Positions 17,942 to 26,654 of a stretch of 64,000 nt of DNA are shown in pieces. The stretch is from Prochlorococcus sp. AG-409-D14 (GTDB lineage: Bacteria > Cyanobacteriota > Cyanobacteriia > PCC-6307 > Cyanobiaceae). Position 1 is the first letter of the stretch, and each line of letters starts with the position of its first letter. Position numbers and translations under genes: made by a program. The stretch lies in the NCBI GenBank assembly GCA_003215895.1, contig QCJR01000003.1, positions 1-64,000 on the forward strand. Reading direction: 5' to 3'. The notes under the pieces were generated by a model. It ran no database searches. It had not been told where the DNA came from and saw only the letters and a list, made by a program, of their open reading frames with translations.

Positions 17942-18208
17942 ATGCCAGACAACAATTTACTAGATTCTCCTGAGAGCAATAAATCACTTTCCAGCGAGAA
18001 AGATGCAGCTGATTCTAAGGAAGAAAAACCTTTCTTTGCGCAAGGGATTTTTAGTTATAAAGATAAAGGGACTCAAGGTGTTATTACTCTTTTTGGCTAT
18101 GAACTAACAGCACCAGCAGGCCTGAAAAATCCAGGTATTGTTTATTTATCTTTTATTTTTGTAAATCTGCTTATATTTTTAATCTTAAAAAGCTTTATTT
18201 CAGGATAA
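17942..18208 (+). CDS. Small single-span membrane protein
   Basis: Starting at ATG 17942 (a longer frame from 17864 would run back into the preceding gene) gives 88 aa. The N-terminal half is acidic and serine-rich, then FFAQGIFSYKDKGTQGVITL and FGYELTAPAGLKNPG lead to one strong membrane helix ending KSFISG. It lacks the E-x-x-x-G-R motif of HLIPs. The sequence looks conserved rather than random, but I do not recognise the family. Confidence 0.6.
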   Translation: MPDNNLLDSPESNKSLSSEKDAADSKEEKPFFAQGIFSYKDKGTQGVITLFGYELTAPAGLKNPGIVYLSFIFVNLLIFLILKSFISG

Positions 18209-18290
18209 TTTTTTGAAGAGAGATCTAAAGATTTAATAACTACATAACAAGTGACTTGTGTATCTTCTTTTTAATTTGTAAATTAAAGAA

Positions 18291-18692
18291 ATGAACAATT
18301 TAGATTTTCAAGAAGACTTAATTAACTCAATAACGCTTTTAGACGATAAATTATCCAAGCGGCAAATAGACCTTGACCCAAGAGGTTATTTCATAATAAA
18401 AATTGAACCCAAAACGAATGAGTTAATACTTGAACATTATTTGAATGATATTGATCAAAAAGGTCGTGCTATTGATCCAGAGTCCGGAGAACCAATTGGT
18501 TGTAAAACAAAAAGTAGAAATCAACCAAGCAATATTTATAGAGCGAAGAGTGCCAAGCAATTAGGTATTCAAATCTCCGAGTGTCATGGTCCATTCCCGA
18601 TCAGTCGTTTAGATCATGCGATTTACATTGGTCGTGAATTACAGAAAGCGGAGCAATGCCTGATCACTGGTAAACAATATATTCAAGATTAA
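18291..18692 (+). CDS. DUF4346-domain protein
   Basis: This 133-aa soluble protein has [34 protein letters not shown] and a C-terminal [20 protein letters not shown] followed by [10 protein letters not shown]. From memory this is DUF4346, common in cyanobacteria and found fused to dihydropteroate-synthase-like domains in other microbes. Function is unknown. It stands alone, with 82 bp before it and a PetL-like gene 63 bp after. Confidence 0.7.
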   Translation: MNNLDFQEDLINSITLLDDKLSKRQIDLDPRGYFIIKIEPKTNELILEHYLNDIDQKGRAIDPESGEPIGCKTKSRNQPSNIYRAKSAKQLGIQISECHGPFPISRLDHAIYIGRELQKAEQCLITGKQYIQD

Positions 18693-18754
18693 AATTAATA
18701 AATTCAAAAGTTAAAGCACTGATGTTCTATTATTAATTTAGAAATTTAAATCAA

Positions 18755-18847
18755 ATGGGAATTCTCTTTTACTTAGTTTTTGTTGGAGCAGGCCTTTCTG
18801 CAGCATTCTTGATTCAAAAAGCCTTGAAAGCTATTAAATTAATCTGA
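18755..18847 (+). CDS. petL: PetL-like cytochrome b6-f subunit
   Basis: A 30-codon frame, ATG 18755 to TGA 18845-18847, encodes one membrane helix: MGILFYLVFVGAGLSAAF, then LIQKALKAIKLI. Length, single span and a basic C-terminal ending of the type K-x-I-K/R-L-I match PetL (cytochrome b6-f subunit VI). PetL stabilises the b6-f dimer in thylakoids. The call rests on pattern recall from a very short protein. Another tiny membrane peptide remains possible. Confidence 0.6.
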   Translation: MGILFYLVFVGAGLSAAFLIQKALKAIKLI

Positions 18848-18988
18848 ATAAATAAATCACTTTGTATTAGTAATAGATTAGTTCAAGAGATATATCTTTA
18901 ATTCTCAATCAAATATTTATGGTTTTTAAAATATAATAAACATTGAAATTAATATAGATTGTTAAGCCTTTAAATGAATTATTCACTA

Positions 18989-19020
18989 GAATGTTGAATG
19001 AATTTATTTATTCAACATTC
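18989..19020 (+). promoter_or_regulatory. Hairpin abutting VKOR start codon
   Basis: GAATGTTGAAT (18989-18999) and its exact reverse complement (19010-19020) flank a 10-bp spacer. A G-T pair and two A-T pairs extend the stem inward to about 14 bp with a 4-nt loop. The structure ends 5 nt before ATG 19026 and therefore covers the ribosome-binding region. There is no T-run after it, so a terminator is unlikely. It could be a translational control hairpin or a dimeric operator. Confidence 0.45.
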
Positions 19021-19025
19021 ATTGC

Positions 19026-19967
19026 ATGGGATCATCAAGACTAAAAAGTCGACGTCGACAAGATATGGGTTCTAAATCGGCGAGAGTTGCAATAGCTATA
19101 TTATCAACAGTTGGAGTTATAGATACAGGATCAATAACATTGAACAAATGGGGATTCATAGGAAATTTAAATTGCCCTGGTGGATTAGGGGGTTGCGATA
19201 AAGTTTTAAATAGCCCTTGGGGGACTCTAATTCAAACAAATAATTATTCTATTCCATTATCTTTAATGGGATTAATAAGTTATTTTTTAATATTATTAAT
19301 GGCAATATTTCCATTAATACCTATCTTCAAAAACCAAAAAAGTAATATTTCAAAAGTTTCATGGTGGGGATCATTTTATATATCTACATCCACTTTTATT
19401 TTTAGCTTAATTTTAATTTCAATTATGATATTTAAAATTAAAGCTTTCTGTTTTTTCTGTCTTCTTTCTTGTCTTATATCACTTTCACTTCTACTATTAA
19501 ATATGTTTGGAGGCGGATGGGAAGATTATGGACAGTTATTTTTTAGAGGTTTTCTCATGTCAGTAGCAGTTCTTTTAGCAGGACTAATTTGGTCATCATC
19601 TGTTGACCCATCTAACAAGGCAGTTTCCAATAATATCCAGGGTATTCCACCTGCAGTAATCGCGATCAGTTCTCCTGAAAAAATAAAACTCGCTGAACAT
19701 CTAACAAAAGAAGGAGCTGTTATGTATAACGCTTATTGGTGTCCACATTGTCACGATCAAAAAGAAATGTTCGGGAAAGAAGCTGCAGAAAAATTAAATT
19801 TAGTTGAATGCGCAAAAGATGGGTTTAATAACAAAAGAGAACTTTGCGAAGCTAAAGGTATAACAGGTTTCCCTTCTTGGGAAATTAATGGCTCAATTGA
19901 TTCAGGAGTGAAAAGCCTTGAAGAATTAGCTGAACTTACCCATTACAAGTACTCTAAAGATTTTTAG
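19026..19967 (+). CDS. VKOR-thioredoxin fusion (disulfide-forming enzyme)
   Basis: The 313-aa protein joins a four-helix VKOR domain to a lumenal/periplasmic thioredoxin-like domain. The VKOR part has the loop cysteines C50 and C57 (NCPGGLGGCDKVL) and the quinone-site CxxC C142-C145 (FCFFC). The thioredoxin part has C239-P-H-C242 in AYWCPHC. This is the cyanobacterial disulfide-bond machinery (also called LTO1 in plants): it oxidises exported proteins and passes electrons to quinone. The gene ends in a 14-bp convergent overlap with nadB and has a hairpin at its start. Confidence 0.93.
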   Translation: MGSSRLKSRRRQDMGSKSARVAIAILSTVGVIDTGSITLNKWGFIGNLNCPGGLGGCDKVLNSPWGTLIQTNNYSIPLSLMGLISYFLILLMAIFPLIPIFKNQKSNISKVSWWGSFYISTSTFIFSLILISIMIFKIKAFCFFCLLSCLISLSLLLLNMFGGGWEDYGQLFFRGFLMSVAVLLAGLIWSSSVDPSNKAVSNNIQGIPPAVIAISSPEKIKLAEHLTKEGAVMYNAYWCPHCHDQKEMFGKEAAEKLNLVECAKDGFNNKRELCEAKGITGFPSWEINGSIDSGVKSLEELAELTHYKYSKDF

Positions 19968-21654
19968 GAAACTCAGCTTTATCCATAATGGGTCTTGTAT
20001 GAATATTCATTCCTTTTTTTTGACGTGTATGACATTGCCAAAAAGGAACGGAAGTAGGAAAGTCATCTCTAAAGTGCCCACCTCTACTCTCCTCACGAAA
20101 CAAACAAGCCTCCAACATAAGCAAACTTGACATCTGCCGATTACTCAAGTCAAGCAGCAAATTAAGGTCTCTTCTGGCAATCTCATCGAATTCATTAATT
20201 GCATCTTTTGACTGAGAAAAAACCAAATTTAATAAAGGTTCTTGTAAAAGATTTTGATAATCTCGTTTGACTTTTGCAAGAGCAGAGCTCATTCCTTTTC
20301 GTGATCGATCAACGCCAGCTTCACGCCAACATAATTGTCTCAGTTTTTCAATTTCTTTTAATAAATACTTAGTTCCTTCATTCTTAGAAAAGCGAAGATT
20401 TGATTTATTAAAACTTAATTTTTTTTCTAATATATCGGAAGTTTCAAAATCATTTAATTCAATATTTCGCATTTGATTTGCAAAAACCAAACACTCCATC
20501 AATGAATTACTTGCAAGTCTATTAGCACCATGTAGACCAGTACATGCAACTTCACCTATTGCAAAGAGTCCTTTGATATTGGTTTGTGCCTTCAAATTTG
20601 TAGCGACACCACCCATCCAATAATGAGCAGATGGAGCTACCGGGATTACTTCTGTTAAAGGTTCTAAACCAAGCTCTCTGCACCTTTGAAATATCGACGG
20701 AAAGCGTTCTTCTACATCCTCAAAAGCAATGGATTTGACATCAAGGCCAATATGATCAACTTTTTGCTTTTGCATTGCTTTAAACAATGCCCTGCTGACT
20801 TGATCTCTTGATGCAAGATTTTTTCCCTCAAGATGATCTACTGGGCTCTCTCCAAGTGAATCAACTAAAACTGCACCTTCTCCTCTTAAAGCCTCAGAAA
20901 TCAAAAATGAAGGAGCACCCTCAACTTTTAGAGCAGTTGGATGAAACTGAAAAAATTCGAGATCTTCTATGAAAGAACCAGCCCTCCAAGCTAGAGCAAT
21001 TCCCTCACCTGCGGCTTGAGTTGGATTAGTAGTATTGGCAAACAAATGGCCACCACCACCAGTAGCTAAAACAACTGCCTTTGCTTTTATCCAACGCAAA
21101 GCTGGTCCATCTAGAACTTGTACCCCTAAACATCGTTCTCTTTCAACCCAAATCTGAGTAACTCTTATTCCTCTTTGATGAAGAACATTATCTCTTTGAT
21201 CAACTTGCTCATTAAGAACATCAACCAATGCCTTTCCAGTTCTATCTTTTACGTGAAGTACTCTTCTATGAGTATGAGCAGCCTCAAGAGTTGTAGATAA
21301 CTTTCCAGCCGTTCTATCAAATTCCATTCCTAGTTTCAAAAGTCTATCTACTAATTTCGGCGCACTCTTAACAAACATCTGAACTGCTTCCAAATCACAA
21401 AGTCCTGCCCCAGCTTTAATGGTATCTAGGGCATGAATATCCTCGCTATCATCAATTCCAGTAACAGCAGCCATTCCTCCTTGTGCCCATCTACTGGAAG
21501 AACGCTTACTAGTATTTCGATTTAACAGTAAAATTTTGAGATTTGATGGCAATTCAAGAGAGGACATCAATCCTGCAGCTCCTGCCCCAATCACAATTAC
21601 ATCCCAATTAGTTGAGTAAATATCAGTTTTATTAAATCCAGTATTGAAGTTCAT
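19954..21654 (-). CDS. nadB: L-aspartate oxidase
   Basis: A 566-aa flavoprotein of the succinate dehydrogenase/NadB family. The FAD motif is VIVIGAGAAGLMSSLEL. SSRWAQGGMAAVTGIDDSEDIHALDT, the HTHRRVLHVKDRTGKALVD block and the substrate loop FFQFHPTAL follow, then MGGVATNLKAQTNIKGLFAIGE. It oxidises aspartate to iminoaspartate, the first step of NAD synthesis with NadA. A C-terminal extension (FWQCHTRQKKGMNIHTRP) includes a cysteine. DUF3120 lies 13 bp upstream on the same strand. Confidence 0.94.
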   Translation of the reverse strand: MNFNTGFNKTDIYSTNWDVIVIGAGAAGLMSSLELPSNLKILLLNRNTSKRSSSRWAQGGMAAVTGIDDSEDIHALDTIKAGAGLCDLEAVQMFVKSAPKLVDRLLKLGMEFDRTAGKLSTTLEAAHTHRRVLHVKDRTGKALVDVLNEQVDQRDNVLHQRGIRVTQIWVERERCLGVQVLDGPALRWIKAKAVVLATGGGGHLFANTTNPTQAAGEGIALAWRAGSFIEDLEFFQFHPTALKVEGAPSFLISEALRGEGAVLVDSLGESPVDHLEGKNLASRDQVSRALFKAMQKQKVDHIGLDVKSIAFEDVEERFPSIFQRCRELGLEPLTEVIPVAPSAHYWMGGVATNLKAQTNIKGLFAIGEVACTGLHGANRLASNSLMECLVFANQMRNIELNDFETSDILEKKLSFNKSNLRFSKNEGTKYLLKEIEKLRQLCWREAGVDRSRKGMSSALAKVKRDYQNLLQEPLLNLVFSQSKDAINEFDEIARRDLNLLLDLSNRQMSSLLMLEACLFREESRGGHFRDDFPTSVPFWQCHTRQKKGMNIHTRPIMDKAEFPKNL

Positions 21655-21667
21655 GAAATATTTATTT

Positions 21668-22327
21668 TTAGATCAATCCACTTAATTGAGGCTGAATCAA
21701 TGTAGTCGCAAAAAATAAACCATCAACCCATAAAGTTGTTGTCAAAGCTGAACTTGATACAAGCCAAGCATCAGAGGATAAAGGTTCACTTTTTGATTTT
21801 TGATTCATCCAATTTGCTATCAAAATTATAAAAAGTGCCGCAATAAAAATTGCTAATAACGAAAAAGGTGACAATAGTTGTTTCGCAGTTAAACTCAAAA
21901 TTTTCGTGGCCTCAGGAAAAGGCGCATCAACAACTTCGGGCCAGGCCTTCATTACCCCTGTTAAAACAATCATTACATCAGTAAATGCAGTTCCAAGTAA
22001 AGATGCCAAATAGAAACTGGCCCCAATTTTCCATCTAGTGTTTAAAAGGCTTATTGCTATTGGCAAGGCAATTGACTCAACAGGCAAATGCCACACAGGA
22101 TGAGCTCTTAACCATCCCCAAAAAAGACATCCTCCTAACCAGCTCCAACTCACGCCAACCAAAAGCGAACCGACAGAAGACCATCTGACGCTTGAAAATT
22201 TTAGTAAATAAAAACCAAGAAAAAATATTATGAAACTAAATAAAAAAGCTGAAAAGGGAAACACATGAACCCATGGAGCCTGAACAAAAACAGGCAGGAC
22301 AACCATTGTGCTAGCCCAAAATTGCAA
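21668..22327 (-). CDS. DUF3120 membrane protein
   Basis: A 219-aa protein with about six hydrophobic segments. The opening VVLPVFVQAPWVHVFPFSAF and the block LLGVSWSWLGGCLFWGWLR-like region (here LVGVSWSWLGGCLFWGWL) match the cyanobacterial DUF3120 family as I recall it. It resembles a small integral thylakoid or plasma membrane protein; no function is known. Probably cotranscribed with nadB. Confidence 0.75.
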   Translation of the reverse strand: MQFWASTMVVLPVFVQAPWVHVFPFSAFLFSFIIFFLGFYLLKFSSVRWSSVGSLLVGVSWSWLGGCLFWGWLRAHPVWHLPVESIALPIAISLLNTRWKIGASFYLASLLGTAFTDVMIVLTGVMKAWPEVVDAPFPEATKILSLTAKQLLSPFSLLAIFIAALFIILIANWMNQKSKSEPLSSDAWLVSSSALTTTLWVDGLFFATTLIQPQLSGLI

Positions 22328-22718
22328 TGTCCTCGGCTTTGACAGATAGGACGTTTCTTGATTTATGGGCTTGGTGGGATTGTTTGAGTAAATCAGAATT
22401 AATAAAACCGAGTTGATTTTCAGCTCAACCTTCTATGAATTTACATTCAAGTCGATCCACAAACCAAAATGTCTTCAGAATACAAATAACAAAGTTAAAA
22501 GAAAATTCATAAAAACTTGTCAATTAGAATGATTGCAATGTTTTTCAAGACCAAGTTTCTTAATCCTTAGAAAAAAAGATGATTCAAAAAAACTTCTAAA
22601 GTACTTTTTATTGAAAATTTACTTATATTGAAGAAATAATTGATTATTCAAAATCAATTTAATTCTCTCAAGCCACTTGAAAAGTATAAAAAATTTATTT
22701 TCTTGTTGAGGAGCATAA
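22328..22718. other. 391-bp intergenic region with divergent starts
   Basis: This gap separates the minus-strand DUF3120 gene from the plus-strand radical SAM gene and must hold both promoters. Nothing in it reads as a gene. CTCGG near 22333 and CCGAG near 22409 are complementary, but about 70 bp apart with little support between. The 3' end carries a good ribosome site, GAGGAG, about 9 nt before ATG 22719. Confidence 0.5.
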
Positions 22719-24068
22719 ATGAGCACCCTAAAGATAAATAAAAACAAAATTAAGCCTGCTGTTGTTGCCTCTATAGAAAAAGGTTCAATAGGCGAGGAAC
22801 TAGGATTTGAAGTTGGAGATCAATTAATTAGTATTAATGGAGTAAAACCAAGAGATCTTATTGATTATAAATTTCTTATTGCTGAAGAAAATATTCAACT
22901 AACAATATTAGATGAAAAAGGTAAAACACATACAATTGACATTGAAAAAGATTATGATGATCAGTTGGGACTTGCTTTTACTGAAGCACTATTTGATGGA
23001 TTAAAACAATGCAATAATCAATGTCCATTTTGTTTTATTGACCAACAGCCTCCAGGAAAAAGAAAAAGCTTATATTTAAAAGATGACGACTACAGGCTAA
23101 GTTTTTTATATGGTTCTTATTTAACACTTACAAATCTTTCCGAACAAGACTGGCTGAGAATTGATCAACAAAGACTCACCCCCTTATTTGTATCAGTGCA
23201 TGCAACAGAACCTGCTTTACGGTCAAAATTACTAAGGAATCCTCAAGCTATTGACCTTTTAAATCAGTTAAATTGGTTTTCAGAAAAAAGAATACAAATT
23301 CATGCTCAAATTGTAGTTTGCCCTGAAATAAATGATGGGAAAGCTTTAGAGAAAACCATTAATGATCTATTTAGCTTTGCGCAAGGAGATTTTCCTGTGG
23401 TCCTTTCAGCAGCAGTAGTTCCAGTTGGATTAACAAGGTTTCGTCCAAGTAATGATGGTCTAAAGCCGGTGGATTCTGATTGTGCGATAAAAGTCATCAA
23501 TCAAGTTGAGCCAATGCAGAAAATATTTTTTAAATCAACCGGTTCCCGTTTTGCTTGGTTATCTGACGAGTGGTACTTAATAGCAAAAAGGCCGCTACCT
23601 TCACTAAATTCTTATGAAGATTTACCTCAAAAAGAGAATGGGGTCGGAAGTATTCGCAGTTTTCTTAAAGCGATGGATGAAGCCACAACCAATCTGCCTG
23701 TAAAAATTTCTCAAAAGAAAGCCTGCAGCTGGGTTGTTGGCAAACTTGTTGAAAACGAATTAAAAAAGCCTTGCAGAAGACTGAATAAAATAAATAATTT
23801 CACACTGCATCTGCATGGGATTCCAAGTCCTTATTGGGGTCAAGAACAAATAGTGACAGGCCTGCTAACAGGCCAAGATCTAATTAAAGGGCTTCAAGGA
23901 AAAGACTTGGGCGATGAATTACTGCTCCCATCGGTAATGCTAAGACAAGATGAAAAAATCTTTCTTGATGACATGACGCTTCAAGAGCTCTCTTCTTCAC
24001 TTAATGTATCTATTAGAATTGTCCATGATGCTCAAGACATCGTGAACAAAGCACTTGGTAAAGCATAA
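22719..24068 (+). CDS. PDZ-radical SAM protein (DUF512/TIGR03279)
   Basis: A 449-aa protein with an N-terminal PDZ-like domain (about residues 12-75: GSIGEELGFEVGDQLISING) followed by a radical SAM motif C98-x3-C102-x2-C105 (CNNQCPFCFIDQQP). A DUF512 C-terminal part follows. This domain set is TIGR03279, found in nearly all cyanobacteria and in clostridia. The reaction is unknown; the PDZ suggests a protein substrate or partner. The GAGGAG ribosome site supports ATG 22719. Confidence 0.9.
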   Translation: MSTLKINKNKIKPAVVASIEKGSIGEELGFEVGDQLISINGVKPRDLIDYKFLIAEENIQLTILDEKGKTHTIDIEKDYDDQLGLAFTEALFDGLKQCNNQCPFCFIDQQPPGKRKSLYLKDDDYRLSFLYGSYLTLTNLSEQDWLRIDQQRLTPLFVSVHATEPALRSKLLRNPQAIDLLNQLNWFSEKRIQIHAQIVVCPEINDGKALEKTINDLFSFAQGDFPVVLSAAVVPVGLTRFRPSNDGLKPVDSDCAIKVINQVEPMQKIFFKSTGSRFAWLSDEWYLIAKRPLPSLNSYEDLPQKENGVGSIRSFLKAMDEATTNLPVKISQKKACSWVVGKLVENELKKPCRRLNKINNFTLHLHGIPSPYWGQEQIVTGLLTGQDLIKGLQGKDLGDELLLPSVMLRQDEKIFLDDMTLQELSSSLNVSIRIVHDAQDIVNKALGKA

Positions 24069-24104
24069 TTGCTTTATTAAATCCATCTGAGTTTTCTGAT
24101 AACT

Positions 24105-25682
24105 ATGAGGAGAGTGAAGAGAAAGTTCCTAATTGTTGCAGGTTTATTTGTATCTGGACTAAATCCTTTATGGGCAACAAGTTCGCAAAAAATAACTTCC
24201 AATATAAAGATAAAAGGAGAATCAAATAAAAGCCAAAGCCAAAATCTTGAAGGAGTCTTTTATGAATTAAATTCACCTGAAGATCTTTTTTTACCGTCTA
24301 GGTCAAGAGAAGTATTAGTAAAGAGTTATCAAAAAGTTAATCTCGATCAGTTAGAAAAGATTTTGATAAATAACAATCGAACAATCAAAATCTACTTAGA
24401 AAGAATTGACCAAGCTAAATCAATATTAAAAAGTTCTTTATCCTCTTGGTACCCAACATTAAACCTCACAGCAAATGGAATTCCTCAATATTTTGAATCT
24501 AATAATTACAATGAATCAAATTTAATACAAGAAACTTCAAGTAAACAATGGAGTTCATCTGTCTCCGCTCAAATCAAATGGGATTTAATTAATCCTGCAA
24601 GAGTACCAGAGATAGCATCAGCTAGAGATAGTTTTGAACAGTCAAAATATTCATACTCAATAGTTTTGAGAGATTTAAAATTAGAAGCAAAAAAACGCTA
24701 CTTCAATTTACAAAAAGCAAATGAGGAAATAGAAGTGGCAAAGAAATCCATTGAATCCTCAACTCTTGGATTAAAAGACGCAGAAATTAGATTTGAATCA
24801 GGTATTGGTACGAAATTAGAAGTTCTAGAAGCAAAAACTCAATTAGCTAGAGATCAACAGCTATTTAATATTAAATTAGGAGATCAAAAAATTGGTCAAA
24901 GATCTCTTGCTGAAATACTTAATTTTCCAGAAGATGTAACACCATTAATTGGTTCAAAAACTCAAGTAATAGGTATATGGGATTTATCATTAGAAGATAG
25001 CATTATAGCTGCTTATAATTCAAGAGAGGAACTTGAAAGTATCCTATTAGATATATCAATTAATAATAGTAATGCCAATGCTGCACTTGCTTCTAGCAAA
25101 CCAAAATTAAGCATAGTGAATACATCAACCACTTCATTTGCAAAAGGTGAGTTAAATCAAATATCTCCAAACACTAGCAAAGAATCCTCCAATTTCTCTA
25201 ACACCATTGGGCTCAATGCAACATGGTTTATTTTTGATGGAGGAAATTCAAGATCTTTATACAATTACAACAAAAGTAAAGCAAAAGAAGCAAAGCTAAA
25301 TTTTGCTACAAAAAGAGCTCAAATCAGAAAAGAAGTTGAAGAAGTATTCTTCAAACTAGAATCAGCTAAACTAAATATTTCTGCTTCTTACACAGAAGTT
25401 TTATCTGCAAGAGAATCTCTAAGACTTGCCAAGCTTAGATATAAATCAGGTATTACTACACAAAGAGAAGTTGTAAATAACCAAAGAGATTTAACTGATT
25501 CTGAGGTTCGTTATATAATTTCAGTCACTAGCTATAACAGCTTATTAGCTGATTTAAGTAGACAAACTGGTTTAGATAGCTTCAAACCATGTGATATTAA
25601 AGTGAATCAAGAAAATCAAATCAACATAGGCAACAAGTCAAATCTCTATGAATCAAATTTAATTCCTTTATGTCAGCTATAG
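24105..25682 (+). CDS. TolC-family outer membrane efflux protein
   Basis: The 525-aa product has an N-terminal hydrophobic signal (FLIVAGLFVSGLNPLWA, cleavage likely near residue 25). Two OEP repeats with long alpha-helical coiled coils follow, including IRFESGIGTKLEVLEAKTQL and LRYKSGITTQREVVNNQRDL, the paired TolC-type signatures. It forms the outer membrane exit channel for a tripartite exporter or type I secretion. No adaptor or pump gene is adjacent, so it probably serves several. It follows the radical SAM gene by 36 bp. Confidence 0.9.
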   Translation: MRRVKRKFLIVAGLFVSGLNPLWATSSQKITSNIKIKGESNKSQSQNLEGVFYELNSPEDLFLPSRSREVLVKSYQKVNLDQLEKILINNNRTIKIYLERIDQAKSILKSSLSSWYPTLNLTANGIPQYFESNNYNESNLIQETSSKQWSSSVSAQIKWDLINPARVPEIASARDSFEQSKYSYSIVLRDLKLEAKKRYFNLQKANEEIEVAKKSIESSTLGLKDAEIRFESGIGTKLEVLEAKTQLARDQQLFNIKLGDQKIGQRSLAEILNFPEDVTPLIGSKTQVIGIWDLSLEDSIIAAYNSREELESILLDISINNSNANAALASSKPKLSIVNTSTTSFAKGELNQISPNTSKESSNFSNTIGLNATWFIFDGGNSRSLYNYNKSKAKEAKLNFATKRAQIRKEVEEVFFKLESAKLNISASYTEVLSARESLRLAKLRYKSGITTQREVVNNQRDLTDSEVRYIISVTSYNSLLADLSRQTGLDSFKPCDIKVNQENQINIGNKSNLYESNLIPLCQL

Positions 25683-25697
25683 CTTTTACTGAAAAAA

Positions 25698-26516
25698 ATG
25701 AATCAAAACCCAATATCTAAATCTCTGAGCAACTCTCAACTAATTGCAATTCATCATTTAGTTGATGAGGTTGGAAAACGTCAACTTCAAGATTTTGGTC
25801 AAATCAACTCTGACATAAAACCTGATGGAACACTTATTACAGAATGTGATAGGTGGAGTGATAAGACAATAGTTCAAGGGTTATCAAAAATTGCTCCCGG
25901 AGAAGGAGTCCTGAGTGAAGAAGGGAAGAAGTCAATTCCTAACTCCAGTGAATATTGGGTAGTAGACCCGCTCGATGGCACAACTAATTTTGCAGCAGGC
26001 ATTCCATACTGGGCAATATCAATAGCTCGTTTCACAAATGGTGAGCCTGAAACAGCCTTTCTTGATATACCTGCGCTGAAAAAAAGAATTTTTGCCATTA
26101 GAGGAAAAGGAGTTTGGCTAAATGACAAGCCACTGAAGCCAGACTCCCGCTTCAAAAAAAATAGTGACTGCATTTCTCTTTGTAGCCGTTCAATTAAAGT
26201 GTTACAAATGAAACCAGAGCAAACATTTCCAGGAAAAATAAGACTACTTGGAGTCTCAAGTTTAAATATGACTAGTGTTGCAATAGGCCAAACAATTGCT
26301 GCTTTAGAGGCAACACCAAAAATCTGGGATATTGCTGCTGCTTGGTTAATACTTGAGGAACTTAATTGTCTAATAAATTGGTTAGATACCAACCCAAAAG
26401 ATATTCTCTCTGGAACAGATCTTACTTGTGTAAATTTTCCCTTACTAACAGCATCCTCTGAAGATCAATTGAACAACATGCTGCCTTGGGCGACCGCATT
26501 AATCCAAGATAATTAG
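25698..26516 (+). CDS. Inositol monophosphatase family phosphatase
   Basis: The 272-aa protein has the metal-binding motif WVVDPLDGTTNFAA (residues 87-100) and the second family motif WDIAAAWLI. An LSEEGKK segment just before the first motif supplies a further metal ligand. It hydrolyses sugar or inositol phosphates with Mg2+; possible substrates include inositol-1-phosphate, 3'-phosphoadenosine 5'-phosphate or histidinol phosphate. It starts 15 bp after the TolC-family gene. Confidence 0.9.
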   Translation: MNQNPISKSLSNSQLIAIHHLVDEVGKRQLQDFGQINSDIKPDGTLITECDRWSDKTIVQGLSKIAPGEGVLSEEGKKSIPNSSEYWVVDPLDGTTNFAAGIPYWAISIARFTNGEPETAFLDIPALKKRIFAIRGKGVWLNDKPLKPDSRFKKNSDCISLCSRSIKVLQMKPEQTFPGKIRLLGVSSLNMTSVAIGQTIAALEATPKIWDIAAAWLILEELNCLINWLDTNPKDILSGTDLTCVNFPLLTASSEDQLNNMLPWATALIQDN

Positions 26517-26654
26517 TTTACTTTGTGTTTTTTTTTAATCATTAAAAAATAAATTAACTTCACCAAAACAATATATGATTTTAAATCTACTGAATCAACT
26601 AAGAAAAATCTTCTCCCTAGGAGGTAACTTAAGACTAAATACTTTAAAACCAAA

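Noticed and set aside
22333-22414. CTCGG and CCGAG as arms of a non-coding RNA
   Set aside because: Only 5 bp of pairing across about 70 bp with no supporting structure between; expected by chance.
25874-26392. Minus-strand 172-aa frame opposite the inositol monophosphatase
   Set aside because: The phosphatase motifs WVVDPLDGTTNF and WDIAAAW on the plus strand show which strand codes.
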